From Pseudoroseomonas cervicalis (lineage in GTDB: Bacteria > Pseudomonadota > Alphaproteobacteria > Acetobacterales > Acetobacteraceae): a DNA stretch of 64,000 nucleotides. The notes under the pieces were generated by a model that was not told where the DNA came from, ran no database searches, and was given only the letters and a program-made list of their open reading frames with translations. Below, piece by piece: positions 9,569 through 16,228 of this stretch (within the stretch, counting starts at the first letter, position 1; each line of letters opens with the position of its first letter). The stretch covers positions 1,219,001 to 1,283,000 of the forward strand of contig NZ_JAUTAJ010000004.1 of NCBI RefSeq assembly GCF_030818485.1. The letters are read 5' to 3'. Position numbers and translations under genes: made by a program.

Positions 9569-9877
9569 GTGACCACCAAGAACGGCGCCGCCGCGCCCCC
9601 CTCGCAGGACGAGGCCAGCCCGGAGGGCGTGGCCGCTCCGGCGCCGCGCCAGACGCCGCCGCAGGCCGGGCAGCCGGGCGCCGGCGCGCCCGCGGCCCAG
9701 GCCGGGGCGCCCCCCGCCGGGCCGCCGGACGCGCCGCCCGAAGGCGCCGAAACGCCGGACGCCGCCCGCAAATGGATCGATGACCGGGTGCGCGAGGCCT
9801 ATCACCAGGCCGAGCAGGAGCCGCTGCCCGCCCATCTCGTCGCCCTGCTGCGCCGGTTCCGCTCGCCATCCCACTGA
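9569..9877 (+). CDS. nepR: NepR-like anti-sigma factor
   Basis: A 102-residue protein: the first 65 residues are a low-complexity Pro/Ala/Gly stretch, and the C-terminal 35 (WIDDRVREAYHQAEQEPLPAHLVALLRRF) match the NepR core, two short helices joined around an EPxP segment that bind sigma EcfG or PhyR. NepR proteins are small and share only this core. Location opposite phyR supports the call. The Pro/Ala N-terminus is longer than in most NepR proteins and is probably disordered. No ecfG sigma gene follows; the next gene is envelope-related. Confidence 0.8.
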   Translation: MTTKNGAAAPPSQDEASPEGVAAPAPRQTPPQAGQPGAGAPAAQAGAPPAGPPDAPPEGAETPDAARKWIDDRVREAYHQAEQEPLPAHLVALLRRFRSPSH

Positions 9878-10130
9878 GCCTTTCACCGCCGCACCCATGA
9901 CCCGGGCGCCGCGTCGCGGCCGCCGGGCAGGGTCCATCGCCCGGGCCTGCCTGCCCGCGCTCCTGCCCTGCAACGCATCAGGCGGCGGCGGGATGCCGCC
10001 GCCCGCCCGCCCTGGGGGCGGCCCCGTCGCGCCGCCGCCGCCGCAGCTTCGCCGGAGTGTCACCCTTCCGCCACGCGCCTGACGCCATCGTGGGTCCAAA
10101 GCCTGCGACGCTTCATCGCGGAGTCACGGA

Positions 10131-10740
10131 ATGCCCGACGCGTTGCCGTCCAACCCCCTGCCGCCCTCTCCCGCCCGCCACACCGCGAATGCGGCGCTGT
10201 TCCTGCGCCGCTGGATGGCCAACCCGCTGCAGATGGGCTCGATCGTCCCCTCCTCCCCCAGCCTCTGCCGCCGCATCGCCGAACGGGTGCAGCGCGGGCC
10301 GCAGGATTACGTGCTGGAGCTGGGCGCCGGCACCGGCGTGCTGTCCCGCGCCCTGCTGGAACAGGGCGTGCCGCCCGAACGGCTGGTGGTGGTGGAGATC
10401 GTGCCCGACATGGCCGCGCATCTGCGCCGCACCCTGCCCGGCGTGCGCGTGGTCTGCGGCGACGCCTTCGCCCTGGCCGATTGCATCCCGGCCGAGGCCC
10501 AGGGGGCGCATCGGCACCGCCATCTGCGGCATCCCGCTGGTGCTGCTGCCGCTGGAACGCCAGCGCGCCTTCCTCGACAGCGTCGAGAGCGTGGCACCGG
10601 GGCGCGGCTTCCTGCTCTACAGCTACTGCATCACCTCGCCCCTTCCCTGGCGGAAGCTCGGGCTGGCGGCGCGGCGCGAAGCCTGGACACCGCGCAATTT
10701 CCCGCCGGCCAGCGTCTGGCGCTACACGCCGGTGGCGTAG
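10131..10740 (+). pseudogene. Phospholipid N-methyltransferase-like gene with a one-base frameshift
   Basis: The first part (10131 to about 10503) encodes the start of a class-I SAM methyltransferase of the PmtA/RsmA-like phospholipid methyltransferase group: MGSIVPSSPSLCRRIAE, then VLELGAGTGVLSRALL (SAM site), VVVEIVPDMAAHL and VVCGDAFAL. From about 10505 the homology continues in another frame (RIGTAICGIPLVLLPLERQ, GRGFLLYSYC, PLPWRKLGLAA, NFPPASVWRYTP) to the stop at 10738-10740. The break is at a run of five G (10502-10506); removing one G gives an uninterrupted 202-residue protein. It is therefore either a recent frameshift or a homopolymer sequencing error. The intact protein would methylate phosphatidylethanolamine toward phosphatidylcholine or a related lipid. 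ATG at 10131 has GGAG nearby. Confidence 0.75.
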
Positions 10741-10821
10741 ACACAAAAAAAGGCAGGGGGAAAAGTGTTCCCCCTGCACCCCCTTCCTTTCTGTCAGGGC
10801 CGGCCGCCGCTGGCGGCCGGC
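10741..10821. terminator. Two-hairpin intergenic element, copy 1
   Basis: Hairpin 1: GCAGGGGGAA (10753-10762) with TTCCCCCTGC (10768-10777), preceded by a run of seven A, which on the minus strand gives a U-run and hence an intrinsic terminator for the glycosyltransferase gene. Hairpin 2: GCCGGCCGCC (10799-10808) with GGCGGCCGGC (10812-10821), loop GCT. The spacer is C/T-rich. A second copy with the same plan but different stem bases lies at 60885-60960, also beside a GT4 glycosyltransferase stop codon. Confidence 0.75.
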
Positions 10822-10822
10822 A

Positions 10823-11827
10823 TCAGCCCTGCAACGGCACCAGCTGGGCACGGAACTGCGCGGCGCAGGCCTGCCAGGAGAAGCCCTCGGCGCGCGCCCG
10901 GCACGCGGCGCGGTCCATCGCCAGGGCGCGCAGACAGGCGGCGCGCAGATCCTCATCCAGCGCGCCCACCGGGGCATCGCCCAGCACGGTCAGCGGGCCG
11001 GCCTCCGGATAGGCCGCCACCGGCGTGCCGGCGGCCAGCGCCTCCAGCAGCACCAGCCCGAAGGTGTCGGTGCGCGAGGGGAAGACAAAGGCATCGGCCG
11101 AGGCATAGCAGGCGGCCAGCGCCTCGCCATGCCGGAAGCCGGTGAAATGCGCCGCCGGGAAGCGGCGCTGCAGGCTGGCGCGCAGCGGCCCGTCGCCCAC
11201 CACCACCTTGCTGCCCGGCAGGTCGAGCGAGAGAAACGCCTCGATGTTCTTCTCCGCCGCCAGCCGCCCGGCATGCAGGAAGATCGGGCGCGGCAGGCCG
11301 GGGAAGGCCTGCGGCAGGTCGGGGCGGAACAGCGCCGTGTCGACGCCGCGCGACCAGTGGCGCAACCCGCCGAAACCCTGCGCCGACAGTTCCTGCCGCA
11401 GCGCCTCGGTCGCGACGAAGGTGCCGGCGCCGGCGGCGTGGAAGCGCCGCAGCACCGGCCAGGACAGGCGTGGCGACAGGCCGAACCGCGCCGCCAGGTA
11501 ATCCGGGAAGCGGGTGTGGAAGGCGGTGGTGAAGCGCCAGCCCCGCGCCCGGCACAGCCCGCGCATCGCCCAGCCCAGCGGGCCCTCGGTCGCGATATGC
11601 ACCGCCTCCGGCGCCGCCCGCTCGACCAGCGCGGCCAGCTTCCGGCGCGGGAACAGCGCCAGCCGCAGCCCGGGCTCGCCCGGCACCGGCAAGGCGGGGA
11701 AGCGGTCGGGGCCGATCACCTCGACCGTGTCGCCGCCCTCGCGCAGCGTCTCGGCCACCATGCCGAGGGTGCGCACCACGCCATTCACCTGCGGCGTCCA
11801 GGCATCGCTGACGATCAGCAGCCGCAT
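10823..11827 (-). CDS. GT4-type glycosyltransferase
   Basis: A 334-residue GT-B glycosyltransferase. The N-terminal domain begins MRLLIVSDAWTPQVNGVVRTL, the glycine-rich start typical of GT4 enzymes in the SqdX/PimB/MgtA-like group, with FHTRFPDYLAARFG. The C-terminal nucleotide-sugar domain has HAGRLAAEKNIEAFL, VVGDGPLR and the EX7E-type region FPSRTDTFGLVLLEALAAGTPVAAY. These proteins transfer a hexose or mannose to lipid acceptors at the cytoplasmic membrane face. ATG at 11827 is the start of the fold; upstream in-frame codons are proline/arginine-rich and unlikely to be translated. It follows the LpxH-like gene by 46 bp, so both may act in envelope lipid or glycan synthesis. Confidence 0.88.
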   Translation of the reverse strand: MRLLIVSDAWTPQVNGVVRTLGMVAETLREGGDTVEVIGPDRFPALPVPGEPGLRLALFPRRKLAALVERAAPEAVHIATEGPLGWAMRGLCRARGWRFTTAFHTRFPDYLAARFGLSPRLSWPVLRRFHAAGAGTFVATEALRQELSAQGFGGLRHWSRGVDTALFRPDLPQAFPGLPRPIFLHAGRLAAEKNIEAFLSLDLPGSKVVVGDGPLRASLQRRFPAAHFTGFRHGEALAACYASADAFVFPSRTDTFGLVLLEALAAGTPVAAYPEAGPLTVLGDAPVGALDEDLRAACLRALAMDRAACRARAEGFSWQACAAQFRAQLVPLQG

Positions 11828-11873
11828 CGCCCGCTGCCCCGCCCCCTGCCGCACCGGGATGTAGCCGCTGCCG

Positions 11874-12693
11874 TCAGGCATTGGCGGCGGCCACCGGCGC
11901 CGGCAGGGCGCGCGGCGCGCCATGGCGGCGGCGCTGCTCCGCCGCCCAGTCGATCAGCTCGAAGCGGCCATCATCATGCTCGACCAGGGCGGTGCAGCTC
12001 TCCACCCAGTCGCCATCATTCATGTAGAGGATGCCGTTCACCTGCCGCATCTCGGCATGGTGGATATGGCCGCAGATGACGCCATCGACGCCGCGGCGGC
12101 GGGCCTCCTCGGCCAGCGCCACCTCGAAGCGGTCGATCGCCTTCACCGCCTCCTTCACCTGGCGCTTCAGCCACTGGCTGAGCGACCAGTAAGGATAGCC
12201 CAGCCGCCGCCGCACCGCGTTGAACCAGCGGTTCAGCGCCAGCGCCGCGTCATAGGCCCAGTCGCCCAGATGCGCGAGCAGCGTGGCATAGCGCACCACG
12301 CTGTCGAACTCGTCGCCATGGATCAGCAGGAAGCGCCGCCCATCCGCCGCGACATGGATCGCCTCCCGCACCAGCGAGACCCCGGCGATCTCGAATTCCG
12401 GCCCGGCCCAGTCGCGGAACACCTCGTCATGATTGCCGGGGATGTAGGTGACGCGGGTGCCGGCGCGCGCCATGGCCAGGATGCGGCGGATCACCTGGTC
12501 ATGCCCCGGCATCCCAGTACCAGGAGCGGCGCAGCCGCCAGCCATCGATGATGTCACCCACCAGATAGAGCTGGTCGCATTCGACGCGGGACAGGAAGTC
12601 GAGCAGCAGGTCGACGCGGCAGCCGCGCTGCCCGAGATGGGTGTCCGAGATGAACAGGGCGCGGTAGCGGCGCGGGGCGGGGCTCGGGGTCAT
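11874..12693 (-). pseudogene. LpxH-like metallophosphoesterase with a one-base frameshift
   Basis: The 5' part (12693 to about 12505) has RALFISDTHLGQRGC and LVGDIIDGWRLRRSWYWD; the 3' part (about 12503 to 11874) has GHDQVIRRIL, YIPGNHDEVF, LIHGDEFD, ICGHIHHAEM and YMNDGDWVES in another frame. Together these are all the metal-binding motifs of UDP-2,3-diacylglucosamine diphosphatase-family calcineurin-like esterases (DxH, GD, GNHD, GHxH). The frames join if one C is removed from the CCCC run at 12504-12507 (G-run on the coding strand), restoring 272 residues. All motifs are intact, so a sequencing error or a very recent mutation is likely. Start ATG 12693 preceded by GAGGGAA. The family removes UMP in lipid A synthesis or acts on related diphosphates. 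Confidence 0.8.
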
Positions 12694-12878
12694 GCCGGCT
12701 TCCCTCGGCTGGTCCCCGGCCCCGGCGAGTCCGCCGGGCAGCCGGGGCGTTGCGTGCGGGCAAGCCCATATCCGAGCCATGCGACGATGCCGTGACACCG
12801 GCGTGACGTTTTGCCAGCGATCAGGGCGCGAGCGCCGATCGTGGCCGCGCAACCACGGCGTGCAGCCGGCTCAAGCCC

Positions 12879-12968
12879 CGCCGGCCGAAGCCCCGACTGC
12901 CGGAAACCCGACTGGCAGAGACCCGACTGCCAGAGACCCGCCTGCTAGAGGCCCGCCTGCCAGTCGCG
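12879..12968. repeat. 15-bp tandem repeat, six units, spanning the DUF2585 stop codon
   Basis: Six head-to-tail 15-bp units with consensus close to CGACTGCCAGAGACC. On the minus strand, in the frame of the DUF2585 gene, they encode pentapeptides of the form WQAGL, xQAGL, WQSGL, CQSGF, RQSGL, RPAGL. The gene's stop codon is a TAG in the second unit at the position where others have TGG, TGC or CGG. Confidence 0.8.
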
Positions 12969-13496
12969 GATCGCCGGCACCGGCCAGAGCAGCATCAGCA
13001 CGTTCAGCGTCAGATTGTCGCGGATGACGATCAGCGCCACCAGCTCCATCGCCAGGCCGAGCAGCAGCGACACCCGCCAGGGCAGCTTCGCCGCCAGCCA
13101 GAAGCCGAAGAGCATCCAGCCATAATCGGCCACCGAGTTCAGGATGCTGTCGCCGGTATAGCCCGCCGCCGCGGTGGCGCTGCGGTAGCGCTCGATCACC
13201 GCCGGGCTGTTCTCGGCGATCTCCCAGGCGGCCTCGACCAGCGCCGCCAGCACCAGCCGCAGCCCGACGGGGCGGCGCGGCAGCAGCCAGGCCAGCAGCG
13301 CGTAGAAGATCAGCCCGTGCAGGATGTGCGACGGCGTGTACCAATCGGCGATGTGCTGCGAGGTGCCGGCATCATTCGCCGCGCCGTGCCAGAGCGAGAC
13401 ATGGCCGCATTCGCAGATCGGGTTGCGGCCCATGGCATAGAGCACCAGTGCCATGACCAGCGCGATGCCCAGCACCGCGAGCAGGGAGCGCCTCAT
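12945..13496 (-). CDS. DUF2585 (UPF0314) membrane protein
   Basis: A 183-residue inner-membrane protein with four to five hydrophobic segments. The family signature is clear: GRNPICECGHVSLWHG, then SQHIADWYTPSHILHGLIFYALLAWLL, EAAWEIAENSPAVIERYR, GYTGDSILNSVADYGWMLFGF. It matches the DUF2585/UPF0314 family of alphaproteobacteria, whose function is unknown; conserved Cys, His and Asp residues in the first loop suggest a catalytic or metal site. The C-terminus (DWQAGL) runs into a 15-bp tandem repeat and ends at an amber codon inside it, so the length of the tail may vary between strains. Confidence 0.85.
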   Translation of the reverse strand: MRRSLLAVLGIALVMALVLYAMGRNPICECGHVSLWHGAANDAGTSQHIADWYTPSHILHGLIFYALLAWLLPRRPVGLRLVLAALVEAAWEIAENSPAVIERYRSATAAAGYTGDSILNSVADYGWMLFGFWLAAKLPWRVSLLLGLAMELVALIVIRDNLTLNVLMLLWPVPAIRDWQAGL

Positions 13497-13673
13497 GCGC
13501 GGCGATTTGGGGCAGAGGCGCGGCGCGCATAGACTGCGCCCCCGCAGCGCCGCAGCAGGACCATCGACAATGCGCCTCTCCCCTCTCCAGCGGACCGCCG
13601 CGCCGGCGGCCATGGCCCAGCATAGCCGGGGCGCGGCGTCCTGCACCTCACCCTGCCGCGCGCGGATCAGCGC

Positions 13674-14969
13674 GTGAGCGGCCTGCCCTCCCGCTCCGCC
13701 TGGCGCGGGCCGGCGGCGCCGCTGCTGCTCGCCGCGCTGCTCGCTCCGCTGGTGGCGGTGCTGCAATCCAAGGCCATGGCGCCGCTCGGCCTGGTGGCGC
13801 TGGCCGCCTGCCTGGCGCTGGCGCGCTGGCGGCAGGGGCGCTGGCCGCGGCCCGGCGGCGCCGCCCTGGCGGCCGGGCTGGCGCTGGCCCTCTGGGCGGC
13901 GCTCACCGGCCTCTGGGCGCCGGAGCCCGCGCGCTCGGTGCGGGAGGCGGCCTCGCTGGCGGGGATCCTGCTGCTGGCCGCCGCCGTCGGCACGGCGCTG
14001 CGGCGGGAACCCGGCGCGGCGACCGCCCTGGCGCGCGCCCTGCTGGCGGGCCTGGCCCTCGGCCTGGCCGCCGCGCTGTTCGACCATCTCAGCGGCTCCG
14101 CCCTGCGCGCCGCCGTGCGCGGCCTGAAGGAGATCCCGCCGCAGCTGGCCTTCGGGCTGAAGCCGGCGGTGTCGGTGATGGCGCTGCTGTTGCCGCTGCT
14201 GGCCAGCGCCCCCTGGGCGCGGCGCTGGCGCGCCTTGCTGCTGCTGGCCGGCACCCTCCTGCTGCTGGTGCTGCCGGGCGACACCGCCAAACTGGCGGCG
14301 CTGGCCGGGCTGGCGGTCGCGCTGCTGGCGCTGGCCTGGCCGCGCGGCGGGCGCGGCCTCGGCCTGGCGCTGGGCGCCGCCATGGCGGCGGTGCTGCTGG
14401 CGGTGCCGCTGGCGCTGGGGCCGGCGCTGCAGCGTGTGGCGCCGGTGGTGGAGCGGCTGCCGCCCTCGGCCATCCACCGGCTGGTGATCTGGCAATTCGG
14501 GCTGGAGCGCGCGGCGGAGAAGCCGCTGCTGGGCTGGGGCATGGAATCGGCCCGCGCCATCCCGGGCGGCGACGCGGCCCCCGACCCCGCGCATCTGGCG
14601 GCGCTCGGCGTGCGCAGCCCGGCGCTGCTGCAATGGTTCGCCGCGCCGCATCTGACGGTGATGCCGCTGCATCCGCACAATGGCCCGCTGCAGATCCGGC
14701 TGGAGCTGGGCTGGGTCGGCACCGTGCTGGCGGCCCTGGCCCTGCTGCTGCTGGGCCTGGCCGCGGGGCGGCTGGCCCTGCCGGCCGGGGCGCTGGGCGC
14801 GCTGGCCTCGGGCTTCGTCACCTTCCTGGCCAGCTTCGGCGCCTGGCAGCCCTGGTGGCTGTGCAGCCTGGGCCTGGCGCTCGCCATCGGCCTGGCGCTG
14901 GCGGGCCGCACCCCGGCACCGGGTGACGCCGCGGCGGCCGGCAACCGAGGGTTGTCGCGACCGTCCTGA
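13674..14969 (+). CDS. O-antigen ligase/polymerase-like membrane protein (Wzy_C family)
   Basis: A 431-residue, very hydrophobic protein with about eleven predicted membrane helices and one large periplasmic loop (about residues 265-345) containing WQFGLERAAEKPLLGWGMES and PLHPHNGPLQIRLELGWVG. The PHN...E.G..G motif is the signature of the O-antigen ligase/polymerase superfamily, which transfers or polymerises lipid-linked sugars in the periplasm. GTG start at 13674; no strong ribosome-binding site is visible. The following gene is a GH8 glucanase, so the pair may make or process an exopolysaccharide. Confidence 0.82.
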   Translation: MSGLPSRSAWRGPAAPLLLAALLAPLVAVLQSKAMAPLGLVALAACLALARWRQGRWPRPGGAALAAGLALALWAALTGLWAPEPARSVREAASLAGILLLAAAVGTALRREPGAATALARALLAGLALGLAAALFDHLSGSALRAAVRGLKEIPPQLAFGLKPAVSVMALLLPLLASAPWARRWRALLLLAGTLLLLVLPGDTAKLAALAGLAVALLALAWPRGGRGLGLALGAAMAAVLLAVPLALGPALQRVAPVVERLPPSAIHRLVIWQFGLERAAEKPLLGWGMESARAIPGGDAAPDPAHLAALGVRSPALLQWFAAPHLTVMPLHPHNGPLQIRLELGWVGTVLAALALLLLGLAAGRLALPAGALGALASGFVTFLASFGAWQPWWLCSLGLALAIGLALAGRTPAPGDAAAAGNRGLSRPS

Positions 14970-14995
14970 AGCCCCGCGCAGCCCCTGTCCGGCCT

Positions 14996-15040
14996 GCACG
15001 CATAAAAGGTGCCTCTCGGACTTGTGCTCGCATAAGGTGC
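14996..15040 (+). promoter_or_regulatory. Direct repeat upstream of the GH8 gene
   Basis: CGCATAAAAGGTGC (14999-15012) and CGCATAAGGTGC (15029-15040) are 30 bp apart, about three helical turns. The first copy is also flanked by GCAC/GTGC inverted arms. The surrounding stretch is unusually AT-rich for this window. A regulator-binding site or promoter is plausible but unproven. Confidence 0.35.
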
Positions 15041-15112
15041 AAAGGTAAACGTTGTTCTATCGAAAGCGCGCGGATTCCCCGCGCGCCCGGACAGGACCGC
15101 TCAGGCAGCACC

Positions 15113-16174
15113 ATGTCGCCGCTCGGAAGGCGCAGCCTCTTCGCTCTCTGCACCGCAGTGATGACGGCCGTGCCCCGCCTGCCCGGCCATGCCGAGTTCC
15201 GCGGCACGCCGACCCTGGGCGGGCAGGAGGAATGGGCCGAGTTCAAGCGCCGCTATCTCGAGCCCTCCGGCCGCATCATCGACACCGGCAACCGCAATGT
15301 CTCGCATTCCGAAGGCCAGGGCTGGGCGCTGGTGCTGGCCACCGCCTATGACGACCAGCCGGCCTTCGACCTGATCTATCGCTGGACCCGGCGCGAGCTG
15401 CGCCGCCCCTATGATTCGCTGACCGCCTGGAGCTGGAAGCCCGACCGGCCGCGCGCCGTCGAGGACACCAACAACGCCACCGATGGCGACATCTTCATCG
15501 CCTGGGCGCTGAGCCGCGCGGCGCATCGCTGGAAGCGGCCCGAGCTGCGCGAGGAGGCGCGGGCGATCGCGCAGGATCTGCACCGGCTCTGCGTGCGCGA
15601 TGTCGATGGCCGCGCCGTGCTGCTGCCCGCCGCCTTCGGCTTCCAGCATCCCGGCTATGTGGTGGTGAACCCCTCCTACTACATCTTCCCCGCCTTCCCG
15701 GTGCTGGCCCAGCTGCACCCCGAGGGGCGCTGGGACGAGCTGCACCGCAACGGGCTGGAGCTGCTGCGCGATGCCCGCTTCGGCCGCTGGGGCCTGCCGG
15801 CGGACTGGGTGCGGCTGGCCGATGGCCAGCGGCCGCGCCCGGCCTGGGGCTGGCCGCCGCGCTTCTCCTACGACGCGATCCGCGTGCCGCTCTATCTGAG
15901 CTGGGCCGGGCGGCAGGATGAGCCGGCGGCGCAGGCCGCGCTCTCCTTCTGGACCGCCTTCCCCGGCGGCATGCCGGCCTGGACCGAGTTCACCGCCAAC
16001 AGCATCGCCCCCTATGCCGCCGACACCGGCATGCGCTCCATCGCGCTGCTGGTGGCCGATCCGGCGGCAAGGGCGCGCGATCTTCCCCCCGTCAACGCGG
16101 CGAGCGACTATTATCCGGCCGCGCTGACGCTGCTGTCGCGCCTGGCCGCCTTCGAGCGCCCGCCCATGGCGTGA
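15113..16174 (+). CDS. GH8 endoglucanase, BcsZ-like
   Basis: A 353-residue secreted glycoside hydrolase family 8 enzyme. The N-terminus GRRSLFALCTAVMT is a signal peptide with a twin-arginine-like motif. The catalytic domain starts WAEFKRRYLEPSGRIID; HSEGQGWALVLA contains the probable general-acid Glu and DTNNATDGDIFIAWAL the conserved Asp of the family. SYYIFPAFPVLAQL and RFSYDAIRVPLYL are further family blocks. GH8 enzymes of this type (BcsZ/CelY) cut beta-1,4-glucan, often as part of cellulose synthesis. No bcsA/bcsB genes are in the window; the neighbour is an O-antigen ligase-like gene. Confident about family, less so about substrate. Confidence 0.88.
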   Translation: MSPLGRRSLFALCTAVMTAVPRLPGHAEFRGTPTLGGQEEWAEFKRRYLEPSGRIIDTGNRNVSHSEGQGWALVLATAYDDQPAFDLIYRWTRRELRRPYDSLTAWSWKPDRPRAVEDTNNATDGDIFIAWALSRAAHRWKRPELREEARAIAQDLHRLCVRDVDGRAVLLPAAFGFQHPGYVVVNPSYYIFPAFPVLAQLHPEGRWDELHRNGLELLRDARFGRWGLPADWVRLADGQRPRPAWGWPPRFSYDAIRVPLYLSWAGRQDEPAAQAALSFWTAFPGGMPAWTEFTANSIAPYAADTGMRSIALLVADPAARARDLPPVNAASDYYPAALTLLSRLAAFERPPMA

Positions 16175-16178
16175 GCCG

Positions 16179-16202
16179 CGGGGCCGGCCCGGACCGGCCC
16201 CG
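16179..16202 (+). terminator. 9-bp hairpin after the GH8 gene
   Basis: CGGGGCCGG pairs perfectly with CCGGCCCCG across a six-base loop directly after the stop codon. It has no T-run, so it may act as a weak or Rho-assisted terminator. Confidence 0.45.
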
Positions 16203-16228
16203 GTGGCGGCGCTTTCGCGGCGGAATGG

